From Citrobacter gillenii (lineage in GTDB: Bacteria > Pseudomonadota > Gammaproteobacteria > Enterobacterales > Enterobacteriaceae): 64,000 bases of DNA. Both the position numbers and the translations under genes were made by a program. This document shows, in pieces, positions 54,500 to 64,000 of the stretch (position 1 is its first letter; each line of letters starts with the position of its first letter). The stretch covers positions 310,001 through 374,000 of the forward strand of contig NZ_SUQN01000007.1 of the NCBI RefSeq assembly GCF_013337685.1. Direction: 5' to 3'. The notes below the pieces were generated by a model. That model did not search any database and was not told the origin of the DNA. It worked only from the letters and a program-made list of their open reading frames with translations.

Positions 54500-54928
54500 T
54501 TAGCTATTTAATGCGGGACGTTCGCTGATGGTGATCCGCTGCGGTGGGACCGTTTCAGGTTCGTTGCGAATTAAATCGATGTGCAGCAAACCATTGGTGA
54601 AGCTCGCGCCGGAGACTTCCATATTTTCAGCCAGGGTAAAGCTCAGGCTGAAGGATTGTGTCACCAGCCCCTGATGCAGCCACTTGGTCTCTTTTTCCGG
54701 CTGCTCAGGCGTACCTTTCACGGTCAGACGCGTACCTTCCAGCTGAATATCCAGATCTTCCTGACGGAAACCGGCTAACGCAAGCGTAATGCGATAGTGG
54801 TTATCGTCGCTCTTTTCGATGTTATAGGGTGGGAAGCTCTGGCTTTCGCCGGTGTTTTGCAGTGCATTGGCCAGTTTGTCAAAACCGATCCATTGACGCA
54901 GCAGCGGGGATAAATCGTAGTTACGCAT
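54500..54928 (-). CDS. ibpB: small heat shock protein IbpB
   Basis: 142 residues from the ATG at 54928, the E. coli length; the ATG at 54934 is too close to AGGAG. The alpha-crystallin domain covers about 35-125 ([20 protein letters not shown]), and the C-terminal IxI-like motif is [10 protein letters not shown]. It binds unfolded proteins with IbpA and hands them to DnaK and ClpB. Confidence 0.96.
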   Translation of the reverse strand: MRNYDLSPLLRQWIGFDKLANALQNTGESQSFPPYNIEKSDDNHYRITLALAGFRQEDLDIQLEGTRLTVKGTPEQPEKETKWLHQGLVTQSFSLSFTLAENMEVSGASFTNGLLHIDLIRNEPETVPPQRITISERPALNS

Positions 54929-55016
54929 ATTCATTTCTCCTTCTAAGAAGCGAGTAAATACCTTTCAGCTCCCTGACGGCAAGCTGATTGCTTAGCAGGG
55001 CCGCCTGACGCGGCCC
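54929..55016 (-). promoter_or_regulatory. ibpA-ibpB intercistronic region with ROSE-like hairpin
   Basis: Directly before ibpB the RNA reads CTTCTTAGAAGGAG, where CTTC pairs with GAAG and hides part of the ribosome site, a short thermometer-like hairpin. Further up, GGGCCGC and GCGGCCC (54998-55016) form a strong seven-base hairpin just past the ibpA stop, likely to shape mRNA processing. Confidence 0.55.
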
Positions 55017-55022
55017 ACTGAA

Positions 55023-55436
55023 TTAGTTGATTTCGATACGGCGCGGTTTGTTCGCTTCCGGAATCACGCGCTCAAGTTCGATATACAGCAGACCATTCAC
55101 CAGGTTTGCGCCACGAACATGAATGTTCTCCGCCAACTGGAACTTGCGTTCAAAGTTGCGCTCGGCAATACCCTGATACAGGTAAGTACGTTCTTTTTGC
55201 TCGTCTGCATGAGCGCCTTTCACCACCAGCAAATTGTCCTGGGCGGTAATTTCCAGCTCGCTTTCAGCAAAGCCCGCAACGGCAATCGCAATACGGTAAT
55301 GGTTTTCGTCTACCAGCTCGACGTTATACGGAGGGTAGCCGCCATTACTCTGGCTCTGATTGCTTTCCAGCAGGTTAAACAGACGATCAAAACCAATTGC
55401 AGAACGGTATAACGGGGATAAGTCAAAGTTACGCAT
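55023..55436 (-). CDS. ibpA: small heat shock protein IbpA
   Basis: 137 residues from the ATG at 55436, the E. coli length. Alpha-crystallin domain [20 protein letters not shown] to [16 protein letters not shown], and a C-terminal RRIEIN tail with the IxI motif. It is a cytoplasmic holdase that forms oligomers with IbpB. Transcription is from the sigma-32 promoter at 55541 and translation is limited by its leader. Confidence 0.96.
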   Translation of the reverse strand: MRNFDLSPLYRSAIGFDRLFNLLESNQSQSNGGYPPYNVELVDENHYRIAIAVAGFAESELEITAQDNLLVVKGAHADEQKERTYLYQGIAERNFERKFQLAENIHVRGANLVNGLLYIELERVIPEANKPRRIEIN

Positions 55437-55535
55437 AATCAATAGCTCCTGAAATCAGCGAGAATGTTAGACCTTCCATCATGGACAGGTCAGGTAGCCA
55501 GAACACCCATCAGACGTGCCCTTCATTTGCCTACA
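55437..55535 (-). promoter_or_regulatory. ibpA leader, ROSE-type RNA thermometer
   Basis: The leader is about 95-100 bases long. Near its 3' end TTCTCGCTGATTTCAGGAGC can fold so that CTCGCT-type bases pair with AGGAGC, masking the ribosome site at low temperature, as in the E. coli ibpA ROSE-like element. The upstream part holds a further weak hairpin. Based on similarity of layout; no folding was computed. Confidence 0.72.
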
Positions 55536-55540
55536 TCCTA

Positions 55541-55569
55541 AAAATGGGTCTTGATACAAACTTTTCAAG
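55541..55569 (-). promoter_or_regulatory. sigma-32 promoter of ibpAB
   Basis: On the minus strand CTTGAAA (55563-55569) and ACCCATTTT (55541-55549) are separated by 13 bases, close to the heat-shock consensus CTTGAAA-N13-15-CCCCATNT. Confidence 0.92.
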
Positions 55570-55742
55570 CGTATTCATCCGACTTTTTTTGCAGTTTGTT
55601 GTCTATTGCATACACTGGGGGAACAGTTGTTATCGTTAGAGTGCGATAGCCACCACAGTGCGACAGAATGGTGATGTTATTTTTCGCAACGGATCGCTAT
55701 AACTCACCATGCAAACACCGATGTTTAACAGATGAAAAAATG

Positions 55743-56075
55743 ATGATTAGAAAAATGTTGTTAACACTGATGATGTGCAGCGGAATGGTTGTTGTGAGCG
55801 GGTGCTCCAGCGTCATGTCGCACACCGGTGGCAAAGAGGGAACGTATCCTGGCACGCGTGCCAGCGCCACGATGATTAGCGAGAGCGATACCAACTGGGG
55901 AACCAAGTCACTGGCGATTCTTGATATGCCATTTACCGCCGTGCTGGATACGCTACTGCTCCCGTGGGATTTCTTCCGTACCGATAGCTCGGTAAGATCG
56001 CGCGTTGAAAGAAGCGAGGAGAGCACGCAAGCCATTAACGACGTGATCCCCCCGGCAACAATGCCAGCCCCTTAA
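55743..56075 (+). CDS. yidQ: YidQ lipoprotein (DUF1375)
   Basis: 110 residues from the ATG at 55743, matching E. coli YidQ; an ATG at 55740 is equally possible and the frame to 55668 is not supported. The lipobox VVSGC gives lipidation at Cys21. The mature part (SSVMSHTGGKEGTYPGTRAS) is conserved but without known function. It is divergent from ibpA. Confidence 0.92.
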   Translation: MIRKMLLTLMMCSGMVVVSGCSSVMSHTGGKEGTYPGTRASATMISESDTNWGTKSLAILDMPFTAVLDTLLLPWDFFRTDSSVRSRVERSEESTQAINDVIPPATMPAP

Positions 56076-56076
56076 G

Positions 56077-57303
56077 TTAACGCCCGGTTTCTGTCACCCA
56101 TAGCTGGCGGAAACCCTCGACGCTCTCCATCCACGCAACCTGCTGCCCATCAGGCGAGAAAACGATCGCATCAGCAGACGGCGGCGCTTCGTGATTTTTC
56201 GTTAAAAAATCAATCTCTCCCGTCTGTGCATCACAGCAGGCAATTCTATTTTCCAGCACGAATCCCAACCATTGCCCCGACGGATGCCAGTTAAAGGCGG
56301 ACTGAATATCACTCGAACAGTGAGTTAACTGGCGCGGTGCACCGCCCTGAGGTGAAATCAACCAGAGCTGCACCACGCCATGATCATCACGCATCAAAAA
56401 CGCAATCTCTGATGCCAGGGGATGACTGCGCACCCAGTGACGCGGCTGATTCACCAGCCCTGGGAAAGCGCGGTCGTGAGTAAACGTCAGGCGGCGCTGA
56501 ACCACGCCAGCCGGCGGGGCTGGCATTGTTGATTCGCTGCCTTCAAGCGGTGCATCGCCCGGTTGCTTCCAGCCACTTTCATCCTGCGGTAAATCGACAA
56601 TAAACAGTTCAGGTACTTTCTCACCATTGACTGACAACGTATCACCGATAAACGCCAGCGCATGGTTCCCCACCCAGCCCTCTTCATAGGCACGGTTAAT
56701 CTGATCGCTACCCGGCTGTGGCGCAGGCGTAGTCTGGCTTACCAGTACGCACCAGTGACTTCCGCTGTACTCGCGCGGATGCTGAACGGAAACCGTCACC
56801 GGACCGTACGGCGAGGCCACGCCAACGTTACGTAAATCCAGCGCCGGGGAACGCTCACGCAACACATGGTCGTTATAGGTGAAGCTGACAAACTCGCCGT
56901 TCGGGCTAAAAACATGTACATGGCTGCCGCCGCGCAGTGCGCCAGGGGTATACGGGACAGTAATATCCATCGCGTCCAGATTCGTCACATCACCCTGCCC
57001 GGCAATGACTCCGCGACGGTGATGAAAGTCGTAATGCCATGTTTCATCAGGATTTTCAGGCCCGTGAATGAACACGTATTTTTCAGACTTCGGATGAACG
57101 GTCACCACGCCGACGTGTGCCTGCTGCGTCGCGCGATAAATCACTTCCACCTCGCCAGTGGGAATATTGACGCGTTCAATGGTCTCGCCGGTAAACGATG
57201 CGCCGGAGGGTCGCACATCAAAAACCAGCCACTGGCTGTCCGGGGTCCAGGTATTGATATTGGTCAGTTGGTGATGACGCGGCGTAAAGGTGACTTGCTT
57301 CAT
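56077..57303 (-). CDS. yidR: YidR, DUF3748 beta-propeller protein
   Basis: 408 residues, close to E. coli YidR. WD40/TolB-like propeller blades are seen as TPDSQWLVFDVRPSG, FSPNGEFVSFTYNDH, WHPSGQWLGFVLENR and FSPDGQQVAWMES. No signal peptide, so it is cytoplasmic. Function unknown. Convergent with yidQ, one base apart. Confidence 0.93.
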   Translation of the reverse strand: MKQVTFTPRHHQLTNINTWTPDSQWLVFDVRPSGASFTGETIERVNIPTGEVEVIYRATQQAHVGVVTVHPKSEKYVFIHGPENPDETWHYDFHHRRGVIAGQGDVTNLDAMDITVPYTPGALRGGSHVHVFSPNGEFVSFTYNDHVLRERSPALDLRNVGVASPYGPVTVSVQHPREYSGSHWCVLVSQTTPAPQPGSDQINRAYEEGWVGNHALAFIGDTLSVNGEKVPELFIVDLPQDESGWKQPGDAPLEGSESTMPAPPAGVVQRRLTFTHDRAFPGLVNQPRHWVRSHPLASEIAFLMRDDHGVVQLWLISPQGGAPRQLTHCSSDIQSAFNWHPSGQWLGFVLENRIACCDAQTGEIDFLTKNHEAPPSADAIVFSPDGQQVAWMESVEGFRQLWVTETGR

Positions 57304-57402
57304 GGGATGCCCTGATACGAGACAATTTCAGCAATCATACTTCACAAGGACTTCACTTTCAGGCTTTAGCGTATGCTCATCTCACTTACTATGGGCAGAA
57401 AG

Positions 57403-58530
57403 ATGGAACATTTTGACGTGGCGATTATCGGTTTAGGCCCGGCAGGTGCGGCGCTGGCGCGGCAGTTGAGCGGAAAAATGCGCGTGATTGCTCTGGATAA
57501 AAAGCGCCAGTGCGGGACTGAAGGGTTCACCAAACCCTGCGGAGGCCTACTGGCTCCTGACGCCCAACGTTCATTTATCCGCGACGGGATCACGCTCCCC
57601 GTTGATGTTATTGCCAATCCGCAGATATTCAGCGTTAAAACGGTCGATGTGGCCGCCTCTCTGACCCGAAACTACCAGCGTAGTTATATCAATATCGATC
57701 GCCATGCTTTTGATTTATGGATGAAATCACTCATCCCTGACGATGTGCAGGTTTATCATGACAGTCTGTGTCGTAAAGTCTGGCGCGAGGGCGATAAATG
57801 GCATGTGATATTCCGTGCAGACGGCTGGGAACAGCAGATTACGGCTCGCTATCTGATCGGTGCCGACGGGGCGAATTCGCTGGTGCGCCGTCATCTCTAT
57901 CCACAACACCAGATCCGTAAATATGTTGCTATCCAACAGTGGTTTACGGAACAACACCCTGTCCCGTTCTACTCGTGTATTTTTGATAACGATGCTACGG
58001 ACTGTTATTCCTGGAGTATCAGCAAAGACGGCTTTTTTATCTTCGGGGGGGCTTACCCAATGAAGGACGGTCAGGCACGTTTTGACATGCTGAAAACCAG
58101 GATGGAAGCGTTCCATTTCCAGTTTGGCAAACCGGTGAAAAGCGAAAAATGTACAGTCCTGTTCCCGTCACGCTGGAAGGATTTCGTCTGCGGCGAGGAG
58201 AACGCCTTTCTGATTGGCGAAGCCGCCGGATTTATTAGCGCCAGTTCACTGGAAGGTATTAGCTATGCGCTGGACAGCGCGGAAATCCTTAAATCCGTAC
58301 TGTTGCAGGACGTGGTAGACAAAAATAAAGCCTATCGCAAAGCAACCCGCAAGCTGCGTATCAAGCTGTATGGAAAAATCCTCAAGAGCCGGGCGCTAAC
58401 GTCCGCATTTTCCCGTAAATGGATAATGCGCAGCGGCGTGGCGCATATTCCGCAGGCCGAATACCCTGAATCAAAAACGACAACGGATGAAAAAGACGTT
58501 GGGCAAATGCGGCAAGGCATTTGCCCATAG
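57403..58530 (+). CDS. cbrA: FAD-dependent oxidoreductase CbrA
   Basis: 375 residues from the ATG at 57403. The FAD-binding GxGxxG is at the start ([17 protein letters not shown]), and the second FAD motif is [20 protein letters not shown]. The fold is that of geranylgeranyl-reductase-type flavoproteins. In E. coli CbrA raises tolerance to colicin M and other agents, and its gene is CreB-regulated. The C-terminal 30 residues differ from E. coli and encode a hairpin in the DNA. The dgo genes that follow cbrA in E. coli are absent. Confidence 0.94.
   Translation: MEHFDVAIIGLGPAGAALARQLSGKMRVIALDKKRQCGTEGFTKPCGGLLAPDAQRSFIRDGITLPVDVIANPQIFSVKTVDVAASLTRNYQRSYINIDRHAFDLWMKSLIPDDVQVYHDSLCRKVWREGDKWHVIFRADGWEQQITARYLIGADGANSLVRRHLYPQHQIRKYVAIQQWFTEQHPVPFYSCIFDNDATDCYSWSISKDGFFIFGGAYPMKDGQARFDMLKTRMEAFHFQFGKPVKSEKCTVLFPSRWKDFVCGEENAFLIGEAAGFISASSLEGISYALDSAEILKSVLLQDVVDKNKAYRKATRKLRIKLYGKILKSRALTSAFSRKWIMRSGVAHIPQAEYPESKTTTDEKDVGQMRQGICP
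58501..58526. terminator. hairpin in the last codons of cbrA
   Basis: GGGCAAATGC and GCATTTGCCC form a perfect ten-base stem with loop GGCAAG, within the last nine cbrA codons and ahead of the convergent yidA stop. It probably ends both transcripts, though T-runs are lacking. Confidence 0.6.
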
Positions 58531-58535
58531 CGGAC

Positions 58536-59348
58536 TTAATTCAGCGCAAATTTCTCAATGGCATACGCAACGCCGTCTTCAAGATTAGATTTGGTGACGA
58601 AGTTGGAGATTTCTTTTACCGAGGGAATTGCGTTATCCATGGCTACGCCCATACCGGCATATTCGATCATCGCGATGTCGTTTTCCTGATCGCCAATCGC
58701 CATAACCTCTTCGGCTTTAATGCCCAGCGCATCGGCCAGCGATTTCACACCGGTGCCTTTATTGACGCGTTTATCCAGGATTTCGAGGAAGTACGGCGCA
58801 CTTTTCAGCACTGTATATTTCTCTTTCACCTCTGCCGGAATGCGTGAGATGGCTTTATCGAGGATTTCTGGTTCATCAATCATCATCACTTTCAGGAACT
58901 GAGTCGCCGGGTCCATCTTCTCGGCTTCACAGAACACCAGCGGAATGGTCGCGATAAACGATTCATGCACCGTGTAGTAGCTGATATCTCGGTTAGCGGT
59001 ATACAGCGTGTTGCGATCGAGGGCGTGGAAGTGTGAACCGACTTCCCGGGAGAGTTGTTCCAGGTAACGATAATCGTCATAGCTCAACGCCGTTTGGGCA
59101 ACGGTGCTGCCATCCCCTGCTTTCTGCACCAGCGCCCCGTTGTAGGTAATGCAGTAGTCGCCAGGTTGTTCCATATGAAGTTCTTTCAAGTAGCTGTGGA
59201 CGCCGGCATACGGACGGCCAGTGGTCAGCACCACGTTTATCCCGCGCGCGCGCGCCGCAGCAATTGCATTTTTGACCGCAGGTGAAATGGTGTGATCGGG
59301 CAGCAGAAGTGTGCCATCCATGTCGATAGCAATAAGTTTGATAGCCAT
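58536..59348 (-). CDS. yidA: sugar phosphatase YidA (HAD superfamily)
   Basis: 270 residues, the E. coli length. HAD motif I is IAIDMDGTLL with nucleophile Asp9, motif IV is MAIGDQENDIAMIEYAG. A Cof-type (C2B cap) phosphatase acting on sugar phosphates such as erythrose-4-phosphate and fructose-1-phosphate. Next to gyrB without yidB between them. Confidence 0.96.
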   Translation of the reverse strand: MAIKLIAIDMDGTLLLPDHTISPAVKNAIAAARARGINVVLTTGRPYAGVHSYLKELHMEQPGDYCITYNGALVQKAGDGSTVAQTALSYDDYRYLEQLSREVGSHFHALDRNTLYTANRDISYYTVHESFIATIPLVFCEAEKMDPATQFLKVMMIDEPEILDKAISRIPAEVKEKYTVLKSAPYFLEILDKRVNKGTGVKSLADALGIKAEEVMAIGDQENDIAMIEYAGMGVAMDNAIPSVKEISNFVTKSNLEDGVAYAIEKFALN

Positions 59349-59460
59349 GAGTTCCCCGGATTAAATGAGTCCGTCCTCATGCTAACGCGATTCCGCTCAA
59401 AAAACAGCTACGAAAAGGGGGATAGGAAGGGGAACCGGGATCCCCCTTTTGACAATCGAT

Positions 59461-59539
59461 GGTAGGCCGGATAAGGCCTAAGCCGCCATCCGGCAAAAAC
59501 TGACGAACTGCCTGATGGCGTTGCGCTTATCAGGCCTAC
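59461..59539. repeat. BIME between yidA and gyrB
   Basis: Two REP units, 59461-59496 (GGTAGGCCGGATAAGGC with GCCATCCGGC) and 59509-59539 (TGCCTGATGGCGTTGCGC with TTATCAGGCCTAC), fill the place where E. coli carries yidB. Confidence 0.88.
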
Positions 59540-59561
59540 AGGAGCAGGCCTGAGTTACACA

Positions 59562-61994
<2,433 letters not shown>

Positions 61995-62004
61995 TTATCT
62001 TGGG

Positions 62005-63078
62005 TTAATCCGTTATTTTACCCTTTTCCACGGTGAACATCTTCGAATTTTTGTCCGACATGTCCATAACGTGTTCAGCGCTAATTGCGCTGACAAAGAC
62101 TTGAGATTGCGTGGCTTTTAAGCGGCTGGCTAGCAGTCCGCGACGCGCATCATCCAGTTCAGAGGCAAAATCATCTATCAGGTACAGGCAGCGCCGTCCG
62201 CTTTCGCGAGTCAGGAACTCCCCTTGCGCCAGACGTAAGGCGCACATCAGCAGTTTTAACTGCCCACGCGACAACGTATCTTCCACCGGTGCACCGTCGG
62301 CACGTATGCGGAAATCCGCTTTGTGCGGGCCGTGCGCGGTGTAGGTCAACATGCGATCGCGTTCAAAACTGCGTTCCAGCACCTCAGCGTAGTCGGTCTC
62401 TTTCTCCCAGCCACGCTGGAAAGAGAAAGAGAGTGAAAACTCGGGAAGAAACTGCTGGCAGGTATCCGCCATATCCTGCGCGATACCGGCGCTGTACTCC
62501 GCGCGCCAGGTGCTGATTTGTTCCGCCAGCGGGATCAACTCTCGATCCCACGGGCGCAGTTGCTCATAACGACTCACTTGGCGCAGCGCCGCATTGCGCT
62601 GCTTTAGCAATCGCTTAAGGTTGCTCCAGGCGGTAAAGAATCCGGCTTCATTGTGAAAGCATCCCCAGTCAAGGAATGCTCTTCTGTATTTGGGGCCGCC
62701 GTTGAGTAAAGTAAACCCCTCAGGCGTTATCAGCTGCATCGGCATCAGGTGCGCCAGTTCGGCAACCTTATGACCGTCAGTTCCGTCAATGCGCACTTTG
62801 CTGTCACCCAGCTTGTCTTTGGTCAGGCCAATCGAGGTTTCACGCTCGACGCCCTGCAAACGCCCGTGGAGTACAAACGACTCCTGCTCGTGGCGAATGA
62901 CGCGGCCAATCTGCACACTGCGAAACGCCCGACCGTGACCGAGCGTATAAATAGCTTCCAGCACGCTGGTTTTACCGCTGCCGTTAGCGCCGACCAGGAA
63001 GTTAAAGCCGGGAGATAAAGTGAGATCCGCATTTTCAATATTGCGGAAGTCTTTGATGAGCAAGCGCGTCAGTGACAT
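62005..63078 (-). CDS. recF: DNA repair protein RecF
   Basis: 357 residues, the E. coli length. SMC-like ATPase with Walker [10 protein letters not shown] (about residues 30-38), signature [20 protein letters not shown] and Walker [12 protein letters not shown]. It works with RecO and RecR to load RecA at gaps. The ribosome site before the ATG is poor, and coupling to dnaN, which in E. coli is almost direct, is interrupted by a 146-base insertion. Confidence 0.97.
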   Translation of the reverse strand: MSLTRLLIKDFRNIENADLTLSPGFNFLVGANGSGKTSVLEAIYTLGHGRAFRSVQIGRVIRHEQESFVLHGRLQGVERETSIGLTKDKLGDSKVRIDGTDGHKVAELAHLMPMQLITPEGFTLLNGGPKYRRAFLDWGCFHNEAGFFTAWSNLKRLLKQRNAALRQVSRYEQLRPWDRELIPLAEQISTWRAEYSAGIAQDMADTCQQFLPEFSLSFSFQRGWEKETDYAEVLERSFERDRMLTYTAHGPHKADFRIRADGAPVEDTLSRGQLKLLMCALRLAQGEFLTRESGRRCLYLIDDFASELDDARRGLLASRLKATQSQVFVSAISAEHVMDMSDKNSKMFTVEKGKITD

Positions 63079-63103
63079 ATCAGCGTTCTTTGGGCCAGGG
63101 CGT

Positions 63104-63217
63104 TATCGGCGCAGCCAGTTTCAACGCGGACTGCGCGCAGACCCTGGAGCGTACACGAAGTACGTGACAGGGGCGAGCACAGCCCAGGTTGAAAATGGCA
63201 AGTTAGATAGCCCGATA
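63104..63217. repeat. ERIC-like palindromic element between dnaN and recF
   Basis: The core GGAGCGTACACGAAGTACGT and the following GACAGGGGCGAGC align with the ERIC/IRU core (GGAGCTTACATAAGTAAGTG, ACTGGGGTGAGC). Long arms (GCCAGTTTCAACGCGGACTG at 63114 and its approximate complement ending GGTTGAAAATGGC at 63199) and outer TATCGG/CCGATA (63104, 63217) make an almost continuous inverted repeat of about 114 bases. The flanks differ from the E. coli ERIC consensus, so it may be a variant family of these mobile miniature elements. Confidence 0.72.
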
Positions 63218-63224
63218 TTTTCCA

Positions 63225-64000
63225 CTACAGTCTCATTGGCATAACAACGTAGGCTGCGGATTGTGACGCTGCATCTTCAATCTGTACGCTCGATACGGAA
63301 TCGGTCAGCATAATACGGACGTTTTCGCACTTCAGCGCGTTCAATACGTCCAGCACATAGCTAACATTGAAGCCGATTTCCATTTCAGTCCCAGGATAGG
63401 TGACATCGAGGATCTCTTCCGCTTCTTCCTGCTCTGGGTTGTTGGCCGTAATTTTGAGCTGGTTTTCGCTGACGTACAGACGCACACCGCGGAATTTCTC
63501 ATTGGAGAGTATGGCCGCACGGGCAAACGCCTGCTTAAGGATATCGCAGCCCGCCTCCAGATGTTTGTCTGGATTCTTCGGCAGTACGCGACGGTAATCC
63601 GGGAAACGTCCATCTACCAGCTTGGAGGTAAAGATGAAATCGCCAACATGCGCACGGATGTTGTTGCTGCCAATCTGCACGCGCAGCGGGTTGTCGCCGC
63701 CGTCGAGCATACGCATCAGTTCAATCACGCCTTTACGCGGCACGATCACCGAATGACTGGGCAGCGATTGACCCACCGGCATAGAGCACACCGCCAGGCG
63801 GTGACCGTCGGTCGCCACGGTACGCAGTTCTTCACCTTCGGTTTCAAACAGCATGCCGTTTAAGTAATAGCGCACATCCTGATGAGCCATCGAAAACTGC
63901 GTGGCTTCAATCAGACGCTTCATCGTCGCCTGCGGCAGCGTGAATTCAACTTCACTCTGCCAGTCATCCAGATTCGGGAAGTCGGCGGCAGGCAGTGTGG
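63225..64000 (-). CDS. dnaN: DNA polymerase III beta subunit (sliding clamp), C-terminal part
   Basis: The frame runs from the stop at 63225 to the right edge without interruption, giving the last 258 residues or so of the 366-residue E. coli protein; the N-terminus is outside. Read from the edge, it starts TLPAADFPNLDDWQSEVEFT and continues to the C-terminal MPMRL, which forms part of the protein-binding pocket for clamp ligands. The apparent ATG at 63923 is internal. The clamp encircles DNA and tethers polymerase III. It is followed by recF after the ERIC-like insertion. Confidence 0.97.
   Translation of the reverse strand, partial: TLPAADFPNLDDWQSEVEFTLPQATMKRLIEATQFSMAHQDVRYYLNGMLFETEGEELRTVATDGHRLAVCSMPVGQSLPSHSVIVPRKGVIELMRMLDGGDNPLRVQIGSNNIRAHVGDFIFTSKLVDGRFPDYRRVLPKNPDKHLEAGCDILKQAFARAAILSNEKFRGVRLYVSENQLKITANNPEQEEAEEILDVTYPGTEMEIGFNVSYVLDVLNALKCENVRIMLTDSVSSVQIEDAASQSAAYVVMPMRL

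Noticed and set aside
63225-63923. dnaN as a complete short gene starting at 63923
   Set aside because: The frame continues open to the window edge and the residues before this Met match the known sliding clamp, so the Met is internal.

Overview
The window is chromosomal DNA from an enterobacterium of the Salmonella/Citrobacter group, most likely a Citrobacter. The backbone genes (yicI, selC, yicL, nlpA, yicS, nepI, yicN, uhpTCBA, ilvNB, tisB, emrD, yidFGH, yidE, ibpBA, yidQ, yidR, cbrA, yidA, gyrB, recF, dnaN) run in the same order as around 82-83 min of the E. coli chromosome, at protein identities that look high but below within-species level. The species call is an inference from memory of gene order and protein sequence; no search was run.

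Left part (1-17.9 kb): the start of a BglG/PRD-type regulator is cut by the left edge. It is followed by the alpha-xylosidase gene yicI and the selenocysteine tRNA gene selC. Between selC (ends 3401) and yicL (starts 16958) lies about 13.5 kb of accessory DNA at the site where Salmonella carries SPI-3. Its selC-proximal 2 kb holds an unknown AT-rich gene, a ribbon-helix-helix protein with a palindromic operator, a SymE-like toxin gene and a Phd/ParE-type toxin-antitoxin pair. Then comes a MisL/MarT/FidL-like virulence cassette: a pertactin-type autotransporter, a LuxR-type regulator, a ToxR-like membrane-bound regulator and a small membrane protein. A secreted C69 dipeptidase and two regulator/oxidoreductase modules (LysR with a quinone-reductase-like enzyme and a small monooxygenase; LysR with a short-chain dehydrogenase) follow.

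Middle part (17.9-35.9 kb): yicL, nlpA and an Rpn-family nuclease lead to a complete D-glucosaminate PTS operon (dgaABCDEF) with its LevR-like activator DgaR and an intact -24/-12 sigma-54 promoter. After yicS there is a complete beta-glucoside PTS operon (LacI repressor, EIIB, EIIC, 6-phospho-beta-glucosidase, EIIA, sugar porin) with two palindromic operators, and then nepI and yicN.

Right part (36-64 kb): the hexose-phosphate uptake system uhpTCBA, ilvBN with its ivbL attenuator, the SOS toxin gene tisB with its IstR-1 antitoxin RNA and LexA box, two exporters (a DMT protein and EmrD), a diverged GH5-like secreted protein, the D-serine cluster dsdC-dsdXA, yidFGH, yidE, the heat-shock pair ibpAB with sigma-32 promoter and thermometer-like leaders, yidQ, yidR, cbrA, yidA, gyrB, recF and the 3' part of dnaN. 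Compared with E. coli K-12, yicJ, yidI-yidP, dgoRKADT, yidX and yidB are missing from their usual places. An ERIC-like palindromic element lies between dnaN and recF. REP (BIME) elements separate many transcription units. No insertion sequence, CRISPR array or rRNA was seen.
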